Source of the DNA: DATKEG01 sp035544515
GTDB taxonomy: Bacteria > Acidobacteriota > Vicinamibacteria > Fen-336
Assembly (NCBI GenBank): GCA_035544515.1
Contig: DATKEG010000250.1
Coordinates: 1 to 5,288 of the forward strand
DNA: 5,288 nucleotides
Reading direction: 5' to 3'
Shown here: piece after piece, positions 1 to 5,288 of the stretch
How positions within the stretch are numbered: the first letter of the stretch is position 1
How the letters are laid out: every line of letters starts with the position of its first letter
Notes under the pieces: generated by a model
What the model was told of the DNA's origin: nothing
Database searches by the model: none
Seen by the model: only the letters and a program-made list of their open reading frames with translations
Made by a program: the position numbers and the translations under genes

Positions 1-1253
1 CGGCGCTGTCCGATCGCGTACAGGCCCGAGGCCGTGCGCGCGAAGATCTGGCCCTCCGAAACGGCCAGCGAGCTCAGCGTGTAGTCGCCCAGGTCGTTCT
101 CGGCCAGCAGCTCGAACTTCGGCCCGGCCCGGTACACGCTCGTGACCCCGTCCTCGTTCGTGACGTAGATCCTCCCGTCGGCGAGCACGGGCGAGGAGCT
201 GTAGGTGCCCGTCTTGAGGCGCTCCGGCCCGTAGACCTCCTTGCCGGTCGCGGCGTCGAGCGCCCACGCGATGCCCTTGTCGTTCACGACGTACAAGAGC
301 GTGCCGTCCGTGACCGGCGTGGGCACGTCGGGGCCGTTGTCGAACGACCAGACGCGGTGCGACCGCGTCACGTCGCCCCGGCCGCCGGTGCGCAGCGCGA
401 GCATGGGACGCACGCGCGTCGGCGCGTAGACGAGGTCGCCGTTGACCACGGGCGAGGCGACGATCCGGTACCAGGGATCGTTCTGGGGGTTGAGCCCGTG
501 CGCGCGCCACAGCTCCTTCCCGGTGGCGGGGTCGTGGCCGGTCACGATGTCGCCGCCGCTGACCACGATCTCGACCTGGCTGCCCCGCTTGACCAGCGCG
601 GGCGTGGTGTAGGCGTCCGGCGACTCCTGGATCGCTGGCGTCGGCCGCTCCATCCTCCAGACCGTCTTGCCCGTGGCCCCGTCGATGCGCAGGAGGTACG
701 ACGGGTCGTCCGTCTTCATCCCGTGCAGCACGGGGATGAACAGCGCGCCATCGTGCAGCAGCGGCGACGAGCCGTACCCGTGGTTGAGCCCGAAGGCGCC
801 GTACTCCTTGGGGATGTCGCGTGCCCACCGTTCCTTGCCCGCGAAGTCGAACGCCTTGAGCACGCCGGTGCCCGTGAGCACCCAGACCGTCTGGCCGTCG
901 GTCACGGGCGAGGGCGAGGACATGTTGTGCTTGCGCACGGTCTGGTTGCCGCCGCCCAGGTGCTGCTTCCAGAGGACCTTGCCCGTGGCCTTGTCCACGG
1001 TCCAGAGCGAGATGTCGTCGCCCTCGGCCACGCTCAGGAAGACGCGGTCGCCCCAGATGATCGGCGTGGAGCCGCTGCGGGCGGGCAGGGGCAGCTTCCA
1101 GGCCACGTTCTCCTGCTGCGTCCAGCGCAGCGGGAGGTTCACCTCTCCGCTGACGCCGTTGAGCAGCGGCCCGCGCCACTGCGGCCAGTTGTCGGCCGCC
1201 GCCGAACCCGCCAGACCCGCCACCAGCACGCCCGCCAGGACCCTTCCCTTCAC
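1..1253 (-). CDS. Exported PQQ-like beta-propeller repeat protein (BamB/quinoprotein-like), C-terminus cut by window edge
   Basis: An open frame of 417 codons runs from a GTG at 1253 to the left edge with no stop. The GTG is chosen because GGGGAGGG lies 4 bases upstream and a signal peptide follows directly (basic MKGR, then a hydrophobic Ala/Val/Leu/Gly stretch, cleavage near residue 20 after SAAA). The mature protein opens with WPQWRGP (23-29) and NGVS (32-35), the hallmark start of this secreted propeller family. Eight S/T-x-P-x4-DG-like strand motifs recur near residues 61, 112, 161, 216, 266, 311, 352 and 393, and four ATGK motifs (89, 193, 243, 335) precede strand ends such as VLW or ELW. 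This fits a complete eight-bladed propeller. The visible end, ASGLYAIGQR, resembles the family's closing strand, so probably only a few residues are missing. No cysteines are present. I see no evidence of catalysis or actual PQQ binding; family members are usually annotated only by fold. A periplasmic or surface scaffold role is inferred. Confidence 0.9.
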   Translation of the reverse strand, partial: MKGRVLAGVLVAGLAGSAAADNWPQWRGPLLNGVSGEVNLPLRWTQQENVAWKLPLPARSGSTPIIWGDRVFLSVAEGDDISLWTVDKATGKVLWKQHLGGGNQTVRKHNMSSPSPVTDGQTVWVLTGTGVLKAFDFAGKERWARDIPKEYGAFGLNHGYGSSPLLHDGALFIPVLHGMKTDDPSYLLRIDGATGKTVWRMERPTPAIQESPDAYTTPALVKRGSQVEIVVSGGDIVTGHDPATGKELWRAHGLNPQNDPWYRIVASPVVNGDLVYAPTRVRPMLALRTGGRGDVTRSHRVWSFDNGPDVPTPVTDGTLLYVVNDKGIAWALDAATGKEVYGPERLKTGTYSSSPVLADGRIYVTNEDGVTSVYRAGPKFELLAENDLGDYTLSSLAVSEGQIFARTASGLYAIGQR

Positions 1254-1257
1254 GCGT

Positions 1258-1265
1258 CCCTCCCC
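1258..1265 (-). promoter_or_regulatory. Ribosome-binding site deciding the GTG start of the propeller gene
   Basis: On the minus strand GGGGAGGG ends 4 bases before the GTG at 1253. It is the only Shine-Dalgarno-like run near the signal peptide and fixes the start codon. Confidence 0.7.
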
Positions 1266-1293
1266 GCTCGCGAGAGCCGCCGCGAACCTCCCG

Positions 1294-1323
1294 AGGATAA
1301 CCGGCGGGGAGCGGGTGGGACAA
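1294..1323 (-). promoter_or_regulatory. Candidate promoter for the propeller gene
   Basis: On the minus strand TTGTCC (1323-1318, 4 of 6 matches to TTGACA) is followed after 18 bases by TATCCT (1299-1294, 4 of 6 matches to TATAAT). It lies in the 93-base gap between the small repeat-protein gene and the propeller gene, about 40 bases from the latter's start. It would allow separate transcription, but read-through from the gene upstream is equally possible, since I see no terminator in the gap. The match is modest and could be chance. Confidence 0.3.
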
Positions 1324-1346
1324 GGGTTCTCGGAGGGGGGCCGCGG

Positions 1347-1691
1347 TCAGCGGCGGCGGGCGGCGTTGGCGAGGACGACGTGCGCCACCTGGGGCCGAAC
1401 GGTGAGCTCGTAGCGCTCGAGGCCGGCCAGGGGAGACGACCCGCTGAGCCCGAGGTCGGCGCAGGCCGCCTCGAAGTCGCGCCGCGCGCGGTGTTCCCAC
1501 GCGCGCTCGGCCGCGCTCGCCTTCATTCCGGCCAGCGGCGCGGAGCCGCTGAGGCCCAGCTCGCCGCGCACGGAGGCGAAGTCGCGCTCGGCCTCGAGAT
1601 AGGCGACGCTCGCGTCGAACGGCTCGGTCGCCGCCGCGCCGGAAACCCCCGCCAGGAAGATGAAAGCCAGGACCGCCGTGACCCGATGCAT
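1347..1691 (-). CDS. Small exported protein with two 35-residue repeats, function unknown
   Basis: This is a 114-residue protein ending in TGA at 1347-1349. The ATG at 1691 is chosen because AGGAGGG sits 6 bases upstream and a signal peptide begins there (MHR, then a hydrophobic segment to about residue 17, cleavage near residue 21 in GAAATEP). The same frame stays open upstream to an ATG at 1862, but that extension has no ribosome-binding site and would bury the signal peptide. The mature part contains two copies of a unit with the core RDF-x6-LGLSGS-x-PLAG, at residues 36-55 and 71-90, with 13 of 20 positions identical and a 35-residue spacing. Each copy looks like a short helix followed by a Gly/Ser/Pro turn. 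A tail of about 23 residues (ERYELTVRP... ending ARRR) follows. There is one cysteine (77), in the second copy only. I do not recognise the family. The gene lies upstream of the propeller gene on the same strand and is divergent from the receptor, so an envelope role is inferred from export and context only. Confidence 0.8.
   Translation of the reverse strand: MHRVTAVLAFIFLAGVSGAAATEPFDASVAYLEAERDFASVRGELGLSGSAPLAGMKASAAERAWEHRARRDFEAACADLGLSGSSPLAGLERYELTVRPQVAHVVLANAARRR
1422..1481 (-). repeat. Coding repeat, copy 2 of the RDF...LGLSGS-x-PLAG unit
   Basis: These bases encode residues 71-90 of the small exported protein. Residues R, D, F, L, G, L, S, G, S, P, L, A and G are shared with copy 1. 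Similarity is also visible at the DNA level (for example the CCGCTGAG and GAAGTCGCG words on the plus strand), which suggests tandem duplication within the gene. Confidence 0.75.
1527..1586 (-). repeat. Coding repeat, copy 1 of the RDF...LGLSGS-x-PLAG unit
   Basis: These bases encode residues 36-55 of the small exported protein. The unit lies 105 bases (35 codons) from copy 2, in frame. Differences are concentrated in the six residues after RDF, as expected for a helix whose solvent-exposed positions have drifted. Confidence 0.75.
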
Positions 1692-1697
1692 CCGAAT

Positions 1698-1704
1698 CCC
1701 TCCT
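1698..1704 (-). promoter_or_regulatory. Strong ribosome-binding site of the repeat-protein gene
   Basis: AGGAGGG on the minus strand lies 6 bases before the ATG at 1691. It decides the start against the upstream in-frame ATG at 1862, which has no comparable site. Confidence 0.8.
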
Positions 1705-1747
1705 GAGTGCTGCGCCCCAAGTCTCGAGGGATAAGACGACGGGACGC

Positions 1748-1774
1748 GGTCCAAGGTTGCGTTTTCCTTGGCCC
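1748..1774. repeat. Inverted repeat in the divergent intergenic region
   Basis: CCAAGG (1751-1756) and CCTTGG (1766-1771) form a perfect 6-base dyad around 9 AT-rich bases. With one mismatch the arms extend to 9 bases (1748-1774). It lies about 60 bases upstream of the repeat-protein gene and about 100 bases upstream of the receptor start. It could be an operator for either divergent gene or a hairpin in the leader of the minus-strand transcript. There is no T-run after it in either direction, so a terminator is unlikely. Confidence 0.45.
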
Positions 1775-1798
1775 CGTGCGCCCGAACACGCTGTCCGT

Positions 1799-1830
1799 TC
1801 AACGGGTTGACGCTTTGACGTCTTCTGACA
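1799..1830. promoter_or_regulatory. Cluster of TGAC half-sites upstream of the receptor, possible regulator-binding region
   Basis: TTGACG occurs twice, 8 bases apart (1807-1812 and 1815-1820), and a third TGAC lies at 1826-1829. The first copy is also the right arm of a TCAAC-GG-GTTGA dyad (1799-1810). Measured from a transcription start at 1875, the sites lie at about -76 to -45, a common place for an activator. The TTGACG words resemble -35 elements, but no -10 sequence lies 16-18 bases downstream of either. Function is inferred. Confidence 0.35.
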
Positions 1831-1862
1831 TCTCGGGCGCGCTCGGCGCGGGTCATCTTCAA

Positions 1863-1868
1863 TAGAAT
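1863..1868 (+). promoter_or_regulatory. -10 element placing transcription start at the receptor's GTG (leaderless)
   Basis: TAGAAT matches the TATAAT consensus at 5 of 6 positions and ends 6 bases before the GTG at 1875. Bacterial transcription usually starts about 6-7 bases after the -10, so the mRNA should begin at or within a base of the start codon. No Shine-Dalgarno sequence is present before the GTG, in agreement with leaderless translation. No convincing -35 is seen at the expected spacing (around 1840-1845), so an activator may be needed. Confidence 0.5.
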
Positions 1869-1874
1869 GCTTCC

Positions 1875-4800
1875 GTGTCACGCCTTCGCCTGGCCTTCAT
1901 CACATTGTCGTCGCTGGCGGCCACCGTACCGCTCCTCGCGCAGGCCACCACGACCGCCATCACCGGCACCGTCCGCGACGCCTCGCGCACGGCCGTCGCG
2001 GGCGCGCTGGTCACCGCGCGCCACCTCGAGACGGGGCTCGCGCGCAGCGTGCCCTCGCAGGCCGACGGCCGCTACGTGCTGCCCGCGCTGCCGGTCGGCG
2101 CGTACGAGCTGCGGGTCGAGATGACGGGCTTCCGCCCGCTGCTCCGCCGCGGCGTCACCCTCGCCGTGGGAGAGCCCGCGGTCGTGGACCTCGTGCTGGA
2201 GCTGGGCGCGTTCGACCAGGAGATCACGGTCACGGCCGAGACCTCGAGCGTCCGTACCGGCTCGGCCGAGCTGAGCTACCTCGTCGGCGAACGCGCGATC
2301 CACGACCTGCCGCTCAACGGCCGCAACTACACCGACCTGGCGTTCCTCCAGCCGGGGGTGGTGGCCTACACGCACCGCGACACCGGGTCGGTGGTGGCGC
2401 ACGGCGTGGGCATGAGCGTGAACGGCCAGGACCCGCGCTCCAACACCTACCTGCTCGACGGGACGCTCCTCAACGACTTCACCAACGGTCCCGCGGGCAG
2501 CGCCGCGGGCACCGCCCTGGGCACGGAGACGGTGCGCGAGTTCCGCGTGGAGACCAACAGCTACAGCGCCGAGTTCGGCCGCAACTCGGGCGGCCAGATC
2601 CACGTGATCACGAAGTCGGGCGGCAACGACCTGCACGGCAGCGCCTACCAGTTCCACCGCAACGACGCCCTCGACGCGCGCAACTTCTTCGACCTGCCCG
2701 GCGCCAAGCCGGACTTCCGGCGGAACCAGTTCGGCGCCACCCTGGGCGGCCCCCTGCGGCGGGACCGGACGTTCTTCTTCTTTGGCTACGAGGCGCTGCG
2801 CGAGCGGCTCGGCCGCACCCTCTCCACCTTCGTGCCGGACACGAACGCGCGGCAGGGCCTCTTGCCCGACGGCGCGGGCGGCCTGCGCAGCGTGGGCGTG
2901 AGCCCCGACGTGCGCCCCTACCTCGACGCCTTCCCGCTGCCCAACGGGCCCGCGATCGGCCAGGGCCTGGCCACCTTCACGTTCCCCTTCGAGCAGGACC
3001 TGCGCCAGGACTTCTTCCAGGTCCGGCTCGACCAGAACGTGGGCGGACGCGACCAGCTCTTCGCGCGCTACACGTTCGACGACGCCGAGCACTACCTGCC
3101 CACCGACTTCCCGCAGTTCCCGCGCACCTTCCTCTCGCGCAACCAGTTCTTCACGGGGGAGTACCGGCACGTCGCCTCGCCGCGGACGCTGCACACCACG
3201 CGCCTGGGCTACAGCCGCACGCGCATCGGGCAGGCGGTCGAGGCGAACCTCTCCACGCCGCTGCCGCCGTTCACCCCCGGCCGCGAGATCATGGGCGACA
3301 TCGACATCGGCGGCGTCCCGCGCTTCGGGCCGCAGAGCTCCGGCAACCTGTCGCTGGTGCAGAACGTCTATGCCCTGGAGCACGGGCTGGTGCACACGCG
3401 CGGGCGCCACTTCATCAAGGCGGGCGCGCTGGCCGAGCACTACCGGCAGAACATGGTGAACCCCACGTTCAGCCTGGGCATCTTCGCCTTCGGCAACGTG
3501 GAGAGCTTCCTGCGCAACGCTCCCCTGCGCTTCGTGGGCCTGACCCCCGACGCCGCGCTCGACCGCTACTGGCGCTTCACGCTGTTCGGGCTCTACCTGC
3601 AGGACGACGTGCGGCTCGGCCACGGCCTGACGCTCAACGCGGGCCTGCGCTACGAGTACCAGACGCTGCCGCGGGACACCAAGGGCCGCGACTCAACGAT
3701 GATCACGCTGGCCGACCGCACGCCCACCACCGGCCGGCTCTACGAGAACCCCTTCCAGAGCCTCTCCCCGCGCCTGGGCCTGGCCTGGGATCCCCTGGGC
3801 GACGGCCGGTCCTCCCTGCGCGCGGGCTACGGCCTGTATTTCAACACCAACAGCTACCAGAACCTGATCGTCACCGTGACCAACCCGCCGGCCACACCGC
3901 GCATCATCATCCCGAACCCCACGTTCCCCGTGCCGCCCTTCACCCGCGCCATCGCCAACTCCATCCGGCCGGTGCAGTGGGACCTGCAGGTGCCGCGCGT
4001 GCACGTGTGGAACCTCAGCGCGCAGAGGGAGCTCTTGAAGCGGACCGTCCTCACCGTGGGTTACGCCGGCTCGCGCGGCCGGCACCTGCTGCGCAGCGGC
4101 GACGTCAACGTGCCCGTTCCCCAGCGCCTCGCCGACGGCACGCTCTTCTACCCTCCCACCGCGGCCAAGCCCAACACCGCCTTCGGCGTGATCGAGCAGA
4201 AGACGAGCGACGGCAACTCCTGGTACCACGCCCTGATCGTCGAGCTGGCGCGCCGCGCGGCGGGCGGCCTGAGCTTCCAGTCGTCCTACACCTTCTCGCG
4301 CAACATCGACACCACGCAGGCCTCGACGTTCTTCTCGGACGCGACCAACGGCACGACCTCGGCCTTCCCGGAGCCCTTCGGCCTCCCGTACAACAAGGGC
4401 CTGGCCGACTACCACGCCAAGCACAACTGGGTGTTCAACCTGACGTGGGACCTGCCGCTGGCCCGCAACGCCGGCGGCTTTGCCGGTGCTCTCTTCGGCG
4501 ACTGGCAGCTCGCCGCGATCGGCCAGATCCGCAGCGGCAATCCCCTCACGGCGTTCGTGCAGGCGAACCGCTCCCGCTCCCGCTGGTCGCCCTCGCTCGC
4601 CCCCAACGTCGGCCTCGACCGCCCCAGCCTCGCCCCCGGCCGCACGCCCGCGGACGCGGTCCTCGGCCAGCCCACGCAGTGGTTCGACCCGGCCGCGTTC
4701 GTGCTCCAGCCCGCGGGCACGCTGGGCAACCTCGGCCGCGGCGCCCTGATCGGCCCCGACCTGCGCGTGGTGGACCTGGCGCTGGTCAAGCGCATCCCGC

Positions 4801-5003
4801 TCTCCCGCCTGGGCGACGCCGGCCGCCTCGAGCTGCGCGTGGAGGCCTTCAACGTCTTCAACCGCGTGAACCTGGGCGTCCCCGCCTTGCAGGCCTTCGC
4901 CGGCGCGAGCGACGGCGAAGCCGTGCTGCCGACCTTCGGCCGCATCCGCACGACGTCCACGAGCGCGCGGCAGATCCAGGTGGGAGCGCGGGTCTCGTTC
5001 TAG
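1875..5003 (+). CDS. Oar-like TonB-dependent outer-membrane receptor with N-terminal carboxypeptidase-regulatory-like domain
   Basis: This is a complete 1042-residue protein, GTG start and TAG stop. An in-frame TAG at 1863-1865 rules out any longer start, and a signal peptide follows the GTG directly (basic MSRLR, hydrophobic 6-21, AQA cleavage after residue 24). Residues about 28-110 form a carboxypeptidase-regulatory-like beta-sandwich (ITGTVRDA, ADGRYVLPALPVGAYELRV). A TonB-box-like segment, EITVTAE, lies at 116-122. A plug region (about 140-250) carries LPLNGRNYTDL, LLDG and SAEFGRNSGG. A long beta-barrel follows, starting with the family motif FRRNQFGATLGGPL (281-294). It ends with VEAFNVFNRVNLG (about 989-1001), FGRIRTT and ARQIQVGARVSF; the final Phe is the usual barrel-assembly signal. 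Length is typical for the family and there is no frameshift. There are no cysteines. Such receptors take up large substrates with TonB/ExbBD energy; the ligand cannot be told from sequence. It is divergent from the two exported-protein genes and appears to be monocistronic. Confidence 0.95.
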   Translation: MSRLRLAFITLSSLAATVPLLAQATTTAITGTVRDASRTAVAGALVTARHLETGLARSVPSQADGRYVLPALPVGAYELRVEMTGFRPLLRRGVTLAVGEPAVVDLVLELGAFDQEITVTAETSSVRTGSAELSYLVGERAIHDLPLNGRNYTDLAFLQPGVVAYTHRDTGSVVAHGVGMSVNGQDPRSNTYLLDGTLLNDFTNGPAGSAAGTALGTETVREFRVETNSYSAEFGRNSGGQIHVITKSGGNDLHGSAYQFHRNDALDARNFFDLPGAKPDFRRNQFGATLGGPLRRDRTFFFFGYEALRERLGRTLSTFVPDTNARQGLLPDGAGGLRSVGVSPDVRPYLDAFPLPNGPAIGQGLATFTFPFEQDLRQDFFQVRLDQNVGGRDQLFARYTFDDAEHYLPTDFPQFPRTFLSRNQFFTGEYRHVASPRTLHTTRLGYSRTRIGQAVEANLSTPLPPFTPGREIMGDIDIGGVPRFGPQSSGNLSLVQNVYALEHGLVHTRGRHFIKAGALAEHYRQNMVNPTFSLGIFAFGNVESFLRNAPLRFVGLTPDAALDRYWRFTLFGLYLQDDVRLGHGLTLNAGLRYEYQTLPRDTKGRDSTMITLADRTPTTGRLYENPFQSLSPRLGLAWDPLGDGRSSLRAGYGLYFNTNSYQNLIVTVTNPPATPRIIIPNPTFPVPPFTRAIANSIRPVQWDLQVPRVHVWNLSAQRELLKRTVLTVGYAGSRGRHLLRSGDVNVPVPQRLADGTLFYPPTAAKPNTAFGVIEQKTSDGNSWYHALIVELARRAAGGLSFQSSYTFSRNIDTTQASTFFSDATNGTTSAFPEPFGLPYNKGLADYHAKHNWVFNLTWDLPLARNAGGFAGALFGDWQLAAIGQIRSGNPLTAFVQANRSRSRWSPSLAPNVGLDRPSLAPGRTPADAVLGQPTQWFDPAAFVLQPAGTLGNLGRGALIGPDLRVVDLALVKRIPLSRLGDAGRLELRVEAFNVFNRVNLGVPALQAFAGASDGEAVLPTFGRIRTTSTSARQIQVGARVSF

Positions 5004-5015
5004 TCTAGGTCCAGG

Positions 5016-5207
5016 CTACAACCGGCGAAGCCACTCACGGGCCTCACGCATCACCTGCGAGTGAGGCACGACCTTGCCCGCGCGAGCGGCCTCCTCGCCT
5101 TCGCCGATCCTCTGCCGAACATAGAGTTCGTACTGAACGTCGTCAACCGTGCAGTCGTCCGGCAGGGAGTCCAGAACTTCACGAACCAGTTGTTTGGCGG
5201 AAGACAC
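5016..5207 (-). CDS. Small antitoxin-like protein without a visible toxin partner
   Basis: This is a 63-residue protein with a TAG stop at 5016-5018. The GTG at 5207 is preferred to an in-frame ATG at 5249 because GGAAGGAG lies 7 bases before it, and a -10 element (5228-5233) falls inside the longer version. Residues 3-15 look helical, then LPDD (15-18) and a second helix with DDVQYELYVRQRI (22-34) follow, then GKVVPHSQVMREAREWL (44-60). The pattern LPDD...DD-x-x-YELYVRQ-x-I...G-x-x-x-PH-x-x-V is recalled from a widespread family of short proteins, many encoded just before RelE/ParE-type toxins. If so, it is a cytoplasmic antitoxin that neutralises a toxin and represses its own promoter. However, its downstream side is only 12 bases from the converging receptor stop, so no toxin follows; a partner could only be upstream, beyond the window. 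It may be an orphan antitoxin or an unrelated small regulator. The coding call is firm; the functional call is tentative. Confidence 0.75.
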   Translation of the reverse strand: MSSAKQLVREVLDSLPDDCTVDDVQYELYVRQRIGEGEEAARAGKVVPHSQVMREAREWLRRL

Positions 5208-5214
5208 GTGGTTG

Positions 5215-5222
5215 CTCCTTCC
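5215..5222 (-). promoter_or_regulatory. Ribosome-binding site of the antitoxin-like gene
   Basis: GGAAGGAG on the minus strand lies 7 bases before the GTG at 5207. It decides the start in favour of the 63-residue form over the 77-residue form beginning at 5249. Confidence 0.75.
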
Positions 5223-5227
5223 AACGG

Positions 5228-5233
5228 ATTCTA
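5228..5233 (-). promoter_or_regulatory. -10 element of the antitoxin-like gene
   Basis: TAGAAT on the minus strand matches 5 of 6 consensus positions and is the same hexamer as the receptor's -10. Transcription would begin near 5221, giving a leader of about 14 bases that still includes most of the ribosome-binding site. No good -35 is seen at 16-18 bases; TTGGAG lies 20 bases upstream. Confidence 0.45.
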
Positions 5234-5241
5234 CACCGTCG

Positions 5242-5252
5242 GCCGTCACGGC
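5242..5252. promoter_or_regulatory. GCCGT-C-ACGGC dyad, candidate operator of the antitoxin-like gene
   Basis: This perfect 5-base inverted repeat around one central base lies directly upstream of the -10 at 5228-5233, in the promoter spacer. A further ACGGCC copy lies at 5259-5264, forming a wider dyad with GGCCGT at 5241-5246. Antitoxins usually bind such dyads in their own promoter. In DNA this GC-rich, short dyads also arise by chance. Confidence 0.3.
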
Positions 5253-5260
5253 TCTCCAAC

Positions 5261-5284
5261 GGCCCTCGCGCGATGGCGCGGGCC
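5261..5284. repeat. GC-rich stem-loop near the right edge
   Basis: GGCC (5261-5264) pairs with 5281-5284 and CGCGC (5267-5271) pairs with GCGCG (5276-5280), leaving a two-base bulge (CT) and a GATG loop. There is no T-run within the window. It could belong to the 3' end of a gene to the right or to the upstream region of the antitoxin-like gene, but the window ends too soon to tell. Confidence 0.35.
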
Positions 5285-5288
5285 GCGA

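Noticed and set aside
667..1413. Plus-strand open frame (248 codons) opposite the propeller gene
   Set aside because: It is antisense to a recognisable propeller, has no family signature, and runs through two unrelated minus-strand gene boundaries.
357..1706. Long plus-strand open frame (449 codons) opposite the propeller and repeat-protein genes
   Set aside because: Its translation is low-complexity Arg/Ala/Gly/Pro/Val with no motif or signal. The minus strand there encodes proteins with signal peptides, repeats and ribosome-binding sites. It is a GC-driven shadow.
1692..1862. N-terminal extension of the repeat protein to the ATG at 1862
   Set aside because: There is no ribosome-binding site at 1862. 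The extension is Arg-rich and would place a hydrophobic signal peptide at residue 58, while AGGAGGG stands 6 bases before the ATG at 1691.
1867..2124. ATG at 1867 opening an 85-codon frame overlapping the receptor start
   Set aside because: The product is Arg/Pro/Ser/Ala-rich without any motif. The receptor frame starting 8 bases later gives a signal peptide and a conserved domain.
1878..3623. Minus-strand open frame (581 codons) opposite the receptor
   Set aside because: Its composition is Arg/Ala/Val/Gly/Glu/His-rich without domain features, in exact antisense to a well-recognised receptor. It is a shadow frame of high-GC coding DNA.
4566..4589. CGCTCC-like short tandem repeats inside the receptor
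   Set aside because: They encode an Arg/Ser alternation (RSRSRW) within a barrel segment whose motif resembles the same stretch in family members as I recall them. It is ordinary coding sequence, not a repeat element.
3977..5008. Plus-strand open frame (343 codons) overlapping the receptor in another frame
   Set aside because: Its translation is an Arg/Pro/Ala/Gly repeat-like composition typical of a shifted frame. The receptor frame has conserved barrel motifs to its last residue.
5001..5018. Small stem (TAGTCT with AGGCTA, loop AGGTCC) spanning both converging stop codons, as a bidirectional terminator
   Set aside because: Half the stem simply reflects that both converging genes end in TAG. 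The rest is three pairs including a wobble, with no T-run on either strand. It is too weak to call a terminator.

Overview
The window is very GC-rich and densely coding. It looks like a chromosomal segment of an acidobacterium or a close relative. That assignment is inferred from two things: the long receptor is the Oar-like, carboxypeptidase-regulatory-domain type of TonB-dependent protein that is greatly expanded in Acidobacteriota, and the left-hand gene is a secreted beta-propeller with the N-terminal WPQWRGP...NGVS signature common in Acidobacteriota and Planctomycetota. I see no mobile element, tRNA, rRNA or CRISPR array.

Layout. Positions 1-1253 (minus) hold nearly all of an exported eight-bladed PQQ-like propeller protein; its extreme C-terminus runs off the left edge. 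Positions 1347-1691 (minus) hold a 114-residue exported protein that I do not recognise, built mainly from two copies of a 35-residue unit. A 183-base divergent intergenic region (1692-1874) follows, with a strong ribosome-binding site for the small gene, a CCAAGG/CCTTGG dyad, a cluster of TGAC half-sites and a TAGAAT -10 element. The Oar-like outer-membrane receptor fills 1875-5003 (plus). Twelve bases after its stop, converging on it, is a 63-residue antitoxin-like protein (5016-5207, minus), with its own ribosome-binding site, -10 element and a small dyad upstream.

How the genes may work together. The first three proteins all carry signal peptides, so the left 5 kb is an envelope locus: a periplasmic propeller, a small exported repeat protein and an outer-membrane TonB-dependent receptor. 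The receptor is transcribed divergently from the other two. Joint function is inference from proximity only. The antitoxin-like gene is probably an independent unit.

The most interesting points are the two-repeat exported protein; the receptor's GTG start, which lies exactly where transcription should begin and so suggests a leaderless mRNA; and the antitoxin-like gene with no room for a toxin downstream. No feature here amounts to a clear new defence or mobile system.
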